Source: JASHVB01 sp049522565 (GTDB taxonomy: Bacteria; Pseudomonadota; Alphaproteobacteria; Acetobacterales; Acetobacteraceae). From it: a DNA stretch of 14,455 nucleotides. Location: contig JBEKNT010000148.1 in the NCBI GenBank assembly GCA_049522565.1, forward strand, positions 1 to 14,455, written 5' to 3'. Position numbers and translations under genes: made by a program. Below the pieces are notes generated by a model. It was given only the letters and a program-made list of their open reading frames with translations, did not search any database and had not been told where the DNA came from. Positions 7,136 through 13,885 of this stretch are shown here, piece after piece (positions within the stretch are counted from its first letter, which is position 1; each line of letters opens with the position of its first letter).

Positions 7136-8347
7136 TCACGGTGGTTGCTGATTGGGCGCGATGGTGTAGTTCCACTCACCGTGGAATTTATCGCGCGTGA
7201 TGTTGATTGCCTGGATCTCTTGGTCGGGCACCTCCACTCCTTTCGGATACAGGTTCCCATCGATCTCGCAGCAGATTTTGAGGCCGGTCTCGGTGGTGGT
7301 GGCACCGATGAGTTGCACGATGACCTGGTGGCTTACCAGCGGCTTGCCACGCCAGTTCATGGTGATCAAGGCAAACAGCCGATGCTCGATCCGGTTCCAC
7401 TTGCTGGTGCCGGGTGGCAGGTGGGCGACCGTGATCCTCAGCCCCGTCTCGCTGGCGAGGCGCTGGAGTTCACGTTTCCATAGCTTCACCTGCGGCCCGT
7501 TACTGCCGCCACAGTCGGCGGTGATCGTCAGCCGCGTTGCATTCGGATAGCGCGGCTTGCCAAGCTTGTACCACCAGCGCCGGATGCTCTCGACCGCGAA
7601 GGCACCGGTGTCGGCGCTGATGCCGACACTGACCCAGCCGTGGTTGGCGGCAATGTCATAGACGCCGTAGGGGGCGACCTTGCCAAGTTCCGGGATCTTG
7701 AAGTCGTGCACCCGCACCGGCTCGGGATTACCTTTGGGACGCAGTTCACGGCCGTTGTTCTTGCAATCCCCAACCAGCTCCTTCTTTTTCGTGTCCACCG
7801 AGACCGCAGGCTCGCCTGCGGCGATCGCTGCCTGCACCCTCGCATTGACGTGCTCGAACTGGGCATTCCGGTCTGGGTTGTTGCTCCCCTCTCGCGTCTT
7901 GCGATTCGCCTGGCAACTATAGTTCAGCTCTCGCAGCAGCTTGCCGAGCACCCGCTGGCTGACCTGGAAGCCTTGCGCGGTCAGCGCCTTGACGAGGTGG
8001 CGCTGGCTGCGGCTGACCCAGCGCAGTGGCGAACACGGATCGCCGCGAATGGCATCCTCGATCAGCTTCTCCAGCGCCGCCGGCAGCCCAGGCTGGTGCG
8101 TCACCGCACTCTTACGCCCGCCGCCCGGACGGCGCAGTCGAGGACCCAAGTCGTTGCGGGTGGACCGCACCTCCTCGATCCCGCGGTCGATCGTGCTGCG
8201 GGCCAGACCGGTCGCTATTGACGTCGCCGTGACACCGCCATGGCCTTGTGCCAGCGCTTCATTGGCGGCGAACAGCCGCCGGGCCCGTTCGTCGAGGAAG
8301 CTCGCTGCCAGGCGCCAGCGCAGGCGAATGTCGGCAATGTCGATCAC
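7136..8347 (-). CDS. ISAzo13-family DDE transposase
   Basis: This 403-residue transposase starts at a GTG (8347) about 100 bp inside the right end and stops 6 bp before the left inverted repeat. An N-terminal helix-turn-helix-like part covers ~38-60 (TATSIATGLARSTIDRGIEE). The catalytic RNase H-like core is visible as SVDTKKKELVG (D185), TITADCGGSNG (D278) and SKWNRIEHRLF (E321), which gives the DDE triad and matches the ISAzo13 group, the 'Rhodopirellula transposase' DDE domain. No frameshift or internal stop is seen. It reads toward the tad operon, so its transcript would converge with the tad transcript. Upstream of the GTG the frame stays open without a better start. Confidence 0.95.
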   Translation of the reverse strand: MIDIADIRLRWRLAASFLDERARRLFAANEALAQGHGGVTATSIATGLARSTIDRGIEEVRSTRNDLGPRLRRPGGGRKSAVTHQPGLPAALEKLIEDAIRGDPCSPLRWVSRSQRHLVKALTAQGFQVSQRVLGKLLRELNYSCQANRKTREGSNNPDRNAQFEHVNARVQAAIAAGEPAVSVDTKKKELVGDCKNNGRELRPKGNPEPVRVHDFKIPELGKVAPYGVYDIAANHGWVSVGISADTGAFAVESIRRWWYKLGKPRYPNATRLTITADCGGSNGPQVKLWKRELQRLASETGLRITVAHLPPGTSKWNRIEHRLFALITMNWRGKPLVSHQVIVQLIGATTTETGLKICCEIDGNLYPKGVEVPDQEIQAINITRDKFHGEWNYTIAPNQQPP

Positions 8348-8432
8348 CCCGCCAGAGTAGCCGCCCCATCTCGCGTCCCGCCTAGTAAATTCAGGATTCT
8401 ATTCGTGCTTTATTCAGGGCTACTTGATTCGT

Positions 8433-8450
8433 TTATTCCGCCGCAGGCCC
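8433..8450. repeat. IS terminal inverted repeat (right; transposase 5' side)
   Basis: This is the perfect 18-bp inverted partner of 7113-7130, followed by TAA (8451-8453), the likely target-site duplicate. Confidence 0.93.
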
Positions 8451-8729
8451 TAAGTGGTCGAACGACAATCCGAACCGGAGGAAGATGTCGGCCTGAATAT
8501 AGTGCAACCGCCGCCGAAATTCGGCGACCGAAGCGCACGCGCTACGTGCGGCGAGTTGTGCAGGCGTGGCAGACTCATCCGCGGCAGGAATGAACAAAAC
8601 CTCCTTGTACGCCTGGCGCAGGAAGCGAGGATGTACGTCAGCGGGAACCGAACTGCCGGCGAGATTGCCCACGTGCTTTATGCCACTGACACATGGTAGG
8701 GCGGTGGTGATGACATGACGGTCGACCAT
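8451..8729 (-). pseudogene. 5' fragment of an unrecognised gene, interrupted by the IS
   Basis: The fragment starts at ATG 8729 with AAGGA about eight bases upstream and encodes 93 residues of host sequence before running into the IS, where the frame ends after five more codons at a TAA in the inverted repeat. Codon use is G/C-rich at third positions, as expected for a real gene here. The product has no obvious signal peptide. Notable stretches are PADVHPRFLRQAYKEVLFIP and FRRRLHYIQADIFLRFGLSF, which read like a folded, mostly helical domain, but I do not recognise the family. Removing the IS and one TAA keeps the frame open into the other flank. No function is assigned. Confidence 0.55.
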
Positions 8730-9007
8730 TGTTCCATCCTTGGGGTGCGCGGTTCAACGCCGGTCCCAGATAAGGAAAGCCCTCCGGCCGGTGGGCAGGA
8801 GGGTGCGGGTGCCGACGCTCGGACCGTGCTGCCAATGGCACGCACGACTACCTCATCCTGCCGGTTTCCCGGTAGGGCCGCGCATTCGGAGGGTAGGACC
8901 ACGATGATTCATGGCGACCTCCCACGCGCTTCTCTCGTCCGGTGCAATCGCAAGCAGCACCGCGTTTGTTGGCACCACTGACCGATGGGAGCGGCGCGGC
9001 GACAAGA
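8730..9007. other. Intergenic region between the glycosyltransferase-like gene and the interrupted gene
   Basis: These 278 bp carry no credible gene. A 6-bp stem hairpin CGGTGC/GCACCG with an 11-base loop lies at 8940-8962, downstream of the leftward glycosyltransferase-like gene, but without a T-run, so it is only a weak terminator candidate. A second weak inverted pair CCCTCC/GGAGGG is near 8780-8803. The promoter of the interrupted leftward gene should lie here, but I cannot identify -35/-10 boxes. Confidence 0.5.
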
Positions 9008-10000
9008 TCAGAAATACGCGCCAAAGGCGTCGCGGGGGTAGTCCTCAGCGACATTGATCTGCGCACGATAGCGATCTGCCTCCATCGGACGAATGAAATA
9101 TTGCGTATTGATCTGGTCAAGAAAATACGGGTTCATGTAGCGGCGCCCAAGAAGTCCGAAGAACAGTTGCAACACGCCGCCTACAAAAACTGCCTTGCGC
9201 CGCAAGGTCTGCTCAATGAACACCCCCAGCGGCATCGCGTACGAGCCACAACCCAACAGTGCAATTTCAAAATCCATCTGTTGGATCTGTTGTTGCATTG
9301 CTGCTGCCGTGGCGAACCAGTCGTGATGGGGATAGTGATCATCAGGCAGGCCGGAATAGGTGATTGGAACGTTGAGTGTAAGCAATCCAAATTCGGGGTA
9401 ATCGTAATTCTTAAGAAAACTCTTTCGGTTATCAAAGTTCTTAGTGATGCTGCGGGCGAAGGGCGAGACGACGAGCACCCGCCGTCCAGACAGCGTTTCC
9501 GCGAATGCACGAAACAGCGTCCACTGTCCTTCGACAACCCGCTCGATGTAGGGATAGGGCAACAGGCTCACATCGCGCTGCCGGTCGGCAATGCTTTTCA
9601 GCAAATCACGGTAGATCTGCTCTTTGTCGCCGGCGGAGACATGAAACGAAGGATGGATGCTCTCCGGAAAGAACGTCGTCAGCCAATCCGCTTGACAAAT
9701 GCTCAACCGACTGCAGCGCTTGTAGAGGCTGAGCATTTCGGTGCAGAATCGGAGCACCTTAGCGTCCGATCGGTCTTTATCATAATAACCGTTGAACTGC
9801 GCTATGATGTCCGTGTGCCGGAGAACGCGCTCCCGCACGATCTGCGAAGGGCTACCGGCTTGGATCGCCGCAAAATAGTCGACCACCGCATCGGTGTCAC
9901 TGCCGCCGATCCTGGCCAAAAAGCCGGGATCGGGGCCGGCCAGAAGATCAACCGCCAACCTGTGGCAACGCTGAAAGTCCGTGACAAAATCGAGCGGCAT
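9008..10000 (-). CDS. GT-D-fold glycosyltransferase-like protein
   Basis: I chose ATG 10000 (330 aa). The frame is open to a TTG at 10096, but the extra 32 residues look unlike a protein N-terminus, and GGA sits close before the ATG. Key patterns are FLARIGGSDTDAV (27-39), the family's opening strand and acidic site; RVLVVSPFARSI (174-185), a Rossmann-like strand; and LLGCGSYAMPLGVFI (248-262) with KAVFVGGVLQLFFGLLGRR (269-287). The last pair strongly resembles the 'GAGAYGLPLA ... GKKAIHLGGxxQLLFGIKGKRW' end of GT-D/DUF1792-like proteins found in surface-polysaccharide and glycoprotein loci. No membrane segment is seen, so it is probably cytoplasmic. Donor and acceptor cannot be read from sequence. 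It lies 146 bp downstream of a methyltransferase gene on the same strand. Confidence 0.75.
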   Translation of the reverse strand: MPLDFVTDFQRCHRLAVDLLAGPDPGFLARIGGSDTDAVVDYFAAIQAGSPSQIVRERVLRHTDIIAQFNGYYDKDRSDAKVLRFCTEMLSLYKRCSRLSICQADWLTTFFPESIHPSFHVSAGDKEQIYRDLLKSIADRQRDVSLLPYPYIERVVEGQWTLFRAFAETLSGRRVLVVSPFARSITKNFDNRKSFLKNYDYPEFGLLTLNVPITYSGLPDDHYPHHDWFATAAAMQQQIQQMDFEIALLGCGSYAMPLGVFIEQTLRRKAVFVGGVLQLFFGLLGRRYMNPYFLDQINTQYFIRPMEADRYRAQINVAEDYPRDAFGAYF

Positions 10001-10146
10001 CGCATTCCATCCGCATTGGACCGGTTGATTCTGGCTACTCGCCAACTCTATCACGGGCCGTTCGGGCCAACAAGGCGACCAGCCGTGAATACGCAAGCCG
10101 ATATCCGCTGAGGGGCTCCGCTTTCATCGCCGGCCGGAGGGCGGCT

Positions 10147-10866
10147 TCAGGGTTGGTAAACAACCGTAAGACCGGTCCTATATGATGGGATATCCCGCTC
10201 GAGAGAGGCAATCTGTTCTATATACATGCCCTGCTCCCAATAATCACAATATTCTTCGAAGACGACGCGCAGGTTTGCCGCCTCACCATAACTGCGAAGC
10301 TCCTGCATTGTGTACTCGCGGATGTGTCCCAAGCCGCTTCTCCAGTTCGGGTTCAATGGATGGAATGGGTTTTCACCCAGCATCATCCGCAACCGGTGAG
10401 CTAACGAGACGGCATTCGGTGTCCCCAAAACGATGATTCCTCCGGGTCGCTTCAGTAGCTTCATCAGGTATGAAAGAACCACATCGGGGGGAATAAACAG
10501 GTGCTCTACTACTTCGCAAATGACGACAATATCAAAGCTTTCGGGCTCAAACGGAAGCGGCAGGGATCCGATTTCATTCAAGTCTATCGTTGCATGCTCG
10601 TGCACCATGTCCGGAGGCATCAGTTTTGGGAATTCGTAGCCGATGGTCGACATTATTGGTCTCGGTGTGATCGATTCCAGCAGGCATCGCGTTAAAAAAT
10701 GTGGCCCGACGTCAAGAAGATGGCTCGCCTCGCCCCGCTCCTCACAATATTTCTGTATCAGATCCGTTAGATATGCGACTCTCTTGGCCTGACCTTGAAG
10801 ATATTCCGCTTCCCCCGGAGTCAGGCCGAATGTTGCAAACATGGCAACCACGTCCTCTGCAGTCAT
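10147..10866 (-). CDS. Class I SAM-dependent methyltransferase
   Basis: I chose ATG 10866 (239 aa) because AAGGAA lies six bases upstream; a frame-internal start at 10962 would add 32 residues of unlikely, basic sequence. The SAM-binding motif I is HLLDVGPHFLTR (49-60), in which the usual GxGxG loop is reduced to a single glycine. FDIVVICEVVEHL (111-123) is the typical motif II step of Methyltransf_11/23-type enzymes, and PGGIIVLGTPNAVSL (141-155) is the following strand. The C-terminal half (HIREYTMQELRSY, about 181-193) is like glycan or small-molecule methyltransferases. Substrate unknown; sugar O- or N-methylation is inferred from the glycosyltransferase-like neighbour. Local base composition is far lower in GC than the tad genes. 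Confidence 0.85.
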   Translation of the reverse strand: MTAEDVVAMFATFGLTPGEAEYLQGQAKRVAYLTDLIQKYCEERGEASHLLDVGPHFLTRCLLESITPRPIMSTIGYEFPKLMPPDMVHEHATIDLNEIGSLPLPFEPESFDIVVICEVVEHLFIPPDVVLSYLMKLLKRPGGIIVLGTPNAVSLAHRLRMMLGENPFHPLNPNWRSGLGHIREYTMQELRSYGEAANLRVVFEEYCDYWEQGMYIEQIASLERDIPSYRTGLTVVYQP

Positions 10867-11179
10867 TGCCGTTTCCTTGCGTTGACGAGAAAGCCGATTT
10901 TCGGCGCTGCTATTTTGATAATCCAGGCGGCATTTTCTAATGTACTGCTTCCGGGACTGCATTGACCGCTTGAGAGTCAGGTCAGCATAGATAAAGTCCC
11001 GGGACAGTCAAGCCGGGCTTCCCGGGCGTGCGGAGTGCCGCACGACGGAGCACCGGATAACCCTTGGCCTTTGGCACGGACTGCTTGAGGCCGGCGCGCG
11101 GCAGACCTATCATGGCGCCATTGCGTGCAGGCAGAAAATCGAGCGGCACCCGACTCAGCCCAATTGGAGGACCACAGGC
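10867..11179. promoter_or_regulatory. Divergent intergenic region between the two glycan-gene arms
   Basis: Leftward and rightward genes both start from this 313-bp gap, so promoters for both are expected. I cannot fix -35/-10 boxes: a TTGACC near 10963 has no well-spaced -10. Three short inverted repeats follow each other: GTCCCGGGAC (10996-11005), CCGGG-CTT-CCCGG (11013-11025) and a 7-bp stem CGTGCGG-AGTG-CCGCACG (11027-11044). They could be operator, attenuator or simple GC-rich hairpins. No gene is credible inside. Confidence 0.45.
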
Positions 11180-11845
11180 ATGGCACACGACAAGGCCGCC
11201 GACGCCGCGGCGCTGGACGCCGCGTTCCTGGATGTGCGCCAGCGGATCCGCGACTATCTGATTACGCACAACGAGTTCTACCCCGGCCTGTACGACGGCC
11301 CGCGGGTCGTGCCGCGCAATGAGCTGCTGGCGAATTGTCGTGTGCTGCCCAACCGCCTCGACATCATCGCTCGGTTGCCGACGGCCGGTTGCTTCGCTGA
11401 AGTCGGCACCCTGTACGGCGACTTCATCGTCGACGTGATCGAAATCAATCGTCCGTCCGAAGTCCATCTGTTCGACTTCTCATTTGAACCACTGCGACCG
11501 CAGAATCGCGCCCGGCTCGACGCATTCGGCCACGTCACCTATAACATCGGCGATTCATCCACGCAATTGGCCAGCTTCGCCGACGCTTTTTTCGACATCG
11601 TCTACGTGGATGCCGATCACTCTTATGTCGGTGTATTAAAGGACCTTCATCAGGCACTGCGGGTTCTGAAGCCGGACGGCTGGTTGGTGTGCAACGACTA
11701 CACCCTTTGGGATGCCACGCAATGCCTGCCGTACGGCGTCTACTCGGCAATCAACCGTTTTGCTAACGAAAATGACCTGCGCTTCGAATTCCTTGCCCTG
11801 CATCCTGACGGCTTTCACGACGTGGCGTTGCGTCGCGCCGGTTGA
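11180..11845 (+). CDS. Class I SAM-dependent methyltransferase (Methyltransf_24 type)
   Basis: The ATG at 11180 has GGAGG nine bases upstream; the product is 221 aa. Motif I is CFAEVGTLYGDFIVDVI (71-87), with the E-V-G-x3-G loop. VHLFDFSFE (95-103) carries the acidic ribose-binding position, and DIVYVDADHSYVGVLKDL (139-156) is the DADHSY signature typical of Methyltransf_24 enzymes, followed by LKPDGWLVCNDYT (163-175). This family occurs widely in polysaccharide, glycopeptide and lipid pathways, so the substrate is open. The gap to the next gene is 95 bp with no terminator seen, so the two are probably co-transcribed. It is the first gene of the rightward arm. Confidence 0.88.
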   Translation: MAHDKAADAAALDAAFLDVRQRIRDYLITHNEFYPGLYDGPRVVPRNELLANCRVLPNRLDIIARLPTAGCFAEVGTLYGDFIVDVIEINRPSEVHLFDFSFEPLRPQNRARLDAFGHVTYNIGDSSTQLASFADAFFDIVYVDADHSYVGVLKDLHQALRVLKPDGWLVCNDYTLWDATQCLPYGVYSAINRFANENDLRFEFLALHPDGFHDVALRRAG

Positions 11846-11940
11846 CGCGGTTGGCAGGGCGGCTCGCATGCGCCGGCGCATGGCCGGTCCGCCAAGGGGG
11901 TATCGCGGCGCCCCGCGATCAGGACGATAAAGAGGCCCTC

Positions 11941-13686
11941 ATGTCTGAAGCAGTTCGCTTGGTTGTTTGGGACCTGGATGGGGTGTTCTGGCGAGGAACC
12001 TTCGCCGAAGGCCCAATAGAATATGACGCGCACATCCATGCCGCGGTGATCGAACTTGCCCGACGCGGCATCATCAGCAGCATCTGTTCCAATAACGACT
12101 TTGAACAGATCAGGAGGCTGCTGACCGAACGAGGTATCTGGGACTACTTCATTCTGCCGAGCATTGCCTGGGAGCCGAAAGGCCCGCGGCTGAAGGCCCT
12201 TGTCGAAGCAGTTCAACTACGTCCCGAGACGGTCCTGTTCATCGATGACAATCGGATGAACCTGGCGGAGGCTCGCCATTTCGTGCCGTCGATTCAACTG
12301 GCGGACGAGGGTTTCTTGCCCGGCATGCTGGACAGTCCGTTATTACAGGGTAAGGATGATAGCGACCTGTCCAGGCTGCGGCAGTATAAGCTACTGGAAC
12401 GCCGCTATGCCGATCAGCAGGCGGCCAGTACCGACCATATCGGGTTCCTGCGTGGCAGCGAGATACGGGTCTGGATCGATTACGATATCGAGGCGAACCT
12501 GGATCGCGCCATCGAACTGATCAACCGGACCAACCAACTGAATTTCACCAAGGCCCGCTTGCCGGAAAATCAGGCCGAGGCGCGAGAAGCGCTGCGAACC
12601 TTGCTCCGGCTGCACTGGATCCAGGCCGGGCTGGTGCGGGTTGCCGACAGATACGGTGAGTACGGCTTTTGCGGCTTCTACATGATCTCCAACGCGCTTT
12701 CGGGGCCGCATTTCCTGCACTTCTGCTTCTCCTGCCGCATCCTGCACATGGGTGTCGAAGCTTGGCTGTTTCAGCAGCTTGGCCGGCCGGGACTCGTCGT
12801 CGTCGGTGATGTATTGACCGATCTGCATGCGCCCGGAACCCCACCGGACTGGATCTCGTTCGGACCCGCTACCGGGAAGAGCGTCGCCGGCCACGCCAGT
12901 ACTGTGTTCGCATGCGTGGTGGCGCGAGGCGGGTGCGACGTCTCGGCGATCTCCCACTACTGTCGCCCGGTCAGTGGCGAAACCCATGAGGAATTGACGA
13001 CGGTCCGCAATGGCATCGAATACCGGAGCGATCACTCGGTACTGCTGTTGGAGGCGACGCGCGACGTTGATGCGCGATCGGCCGATATATTCCGTGCGGT
13101 GGGATATGAGCCGTACGATCTGAGCTCCCATCTGTTTCGGACGTGGCAAGGCCGTGCGGTCATGCTGTTGAGCTTCTTCGGGGATGCCTACATGCCGATC
13201 TACCGGCACAGAGCAACCGGCATTCGGGTTCCTCTGCTGCTGCCGACCGGCATCGGCGACCTGGCCGCAATGCCGGATGAAGCTCTTGCAAGCCATCCGG
13301 CGGCCACGACCCTGGCGGAACTCCGAAAGGTGCTGTGGGACGGTTTCGATTATGAAGGGCTGATCACCGAGCACGCGTTCAAGAGCAACGTACGCAGCAT
13401 TCTGGCGGCCCTTGGCGGAAGCGAGGCGTATATTTTACGACCTCAGCCATCATTCGAGAGGAACGGTCGGGTCATCGAATACAACCCGGTTATCGAGCGA
13501 TTGAATGCCTGGGTGGACGACGTGATCGGCCAATTCCCACATGTGCGCCACATCGCGCTCAGCGATTTCGTCGCGTCGGCAGATGAACATCTCGATGCCA
13601 ATCACTTTGATCGCAAGGTGTATTATCGGTTCTTCCAGGCCTTGTGCGACGGACGAACCCGTGCTGGAGGTTCGTTCGCTTCATAA
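11941..13686 (+). CDS. FkbH-like HAD-IIIC protein with C-terminal extension
   Basis: I chose ATG 11941 because AAAGAGG lies five bases upstream; an earlier TTG at 11842 would overlap the previous gene. The 581-residue product opens with HAD motif I VVWDLDGVFWRG (8-19; D11 and D13), motif II ICSNND (48-53; most FkbH members have SKNN, here Lys is Asn), a Lys step EPKG (78-81) and LFIDDNRMNL (99-108; D102/D103). AIELINRTNQLNFT (190-203) is the FkbH hallmark leading into a GNAT-like region with VADRYGEYGFCGF (234-246). From ~325 a third part follows: RGGCD (329-333), FFGDAYMPIYRHR (412-424) and a C-terminal D-A-N-H (552-555) resemble SGNH-hydrolase blocks; that assignment is inference. FkbH proteins handle glyceryl or acyl transfer in polyketide and surface-glycan pathways. 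Confidence 0.82.
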   Translation: MSEAVRLVVWDLDGVFWRGTFAEGPIEYDAHIHAAVIELARRGIISSICSNNDFEQIRRLLTERGIWDYFILPSIAWEPKGPRLKALVEAVQLRPETVLFIDDNRMNLAEARHFVPSIQLADEGFLPGMLDSPLLQGKDDSDLSRLRQYKLLERRYADQQAASTDHIGFLRGSEIRVWIDYDIEANLDRAIELINRTNQLNFTKARLPENQAEAREALRTLLRLHWIQAGLVRVADRYGEYGFCGFYMISNALSGPHFLHFCFSCRILHMGVEAWLFQQLGRPGLVVVGDVLTDLHAPGTPPDWISFGPATGKSVAGHASTVFACVVARGGCDVSAISHYCRPVSGETHEELTTVRNGIEYRSDHSVLLLEATRDVDARSADIFRAVGYEPYDLSSHLFRTWQGRAVMLLSFFGDAYMPIYRHRATGIRVPLLLPTGIGDLAAMPDEALASHPAATTLAELRKVLWDGFDYEGLITEHAFKSNVRSILAALGGSEAYILRPQPSFERNGRVIEYNPVIERLNAWVDDVIGQFPHVRHIALSDFVASADEHLDANHFDRKVYYRFFQALCDGRTRAGGSFAS

Positions 13687-13725
13687 CAACCGGCCTAAAA
13701 AGTGACTCGTTGGCACAGTTTCTAC

Positions 13726-13839
13726 CGTCATGGCGAGGCGCATACCGGGCATCCGCGACATTGGCGAGCACAGCAAGAAAGGTCGTGGATGCCGACCGGA
13801 GCCTGCCCCCGGGCGCTTGACCCGGGGGTTGGCATGACG
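13726..13839. repeat. Imperfect inverted-repeat element with internal GC hairpin (REP/MITE-like)
   Basis: Outer arms CGTCATGGC (13726-13734) and GGCATGACG (13831-13839) pair at 8 of 9 positions. Inner arms GGCATCCGCGAC (13748-13759) and GTCGTGGATGCC (13782-13793) pair at 11 of 12. A separate perfect 8-bp stem CCCCCGGG/CCCGGGGG with loop CGCTTGA occupies 13806-13828 inside the right half. The arrangement in a 199-bp intergenic gap resembles dispersed intergenic repeats of alphaproteobacteria that begin with CGTCATGSC. It may also act as a two-way terminator for the converging genes on either side, although no T-run is present. Confidence 0.65.
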
Positions 13840-13885
13840 ACGCAGGTGCCGTCCGTGGGTCAACCTTTACGGCCGCTGGTACTAC

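Larger units (their letters stand above)
7113..8450 (-). mobile_element. Complete ISAzo13-type insertion sequence (1338 bp)
   Basis: The element carries one transposase gene on the minus strand and is bounded by 18-bp perfect terminal inverted repeats (GGGCCTGCGGCGGAATAA at the left, its reverse complement at the right). TAA flanks both ends (7110-7112 and 8451-8453), consistent with a 3-bp target duplication; because the ends are A/T-rich at the border, the exact limit could move by one base. About 100 bp of non-coding DNA lies ahead of the transposase and contains the repeated motif ATTCGT...TTTATTC near 8401 and 8428, a candidate subterminal binding or promoter region. Perfect ends and an intact gene suggest a recent and possibly active insertion. 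Confidence 0.92.

Noticed and set aside
8780..8803. CCCTCC/GGAGGG hairpin as a terminator
   Set aside because: Long loop, no T-run, and in a position where no gene clearly ends.
8715..8981. Plus-strand frame after the IS
   Set aside because: Low-information Pro/Gly/Arg/Thr product, no ribosome site, and it overlaps the 5' end of a better minus-strand gene.
10001..10096. Upstream TTG start for the GT-D protein
   Set aside because: The added residues are Trp/Pro/Cys-rich with no resemblance to the family, and the ATG at 10000 has a GGA close before it. It remains a formal alternative.
12391..13374. 327-codon open frame antisense to the FkbH-like gene
   Set aside because: The sense strand carries clear HAD/FkbH motifs; the antisense product is low-information and lacks a start context.
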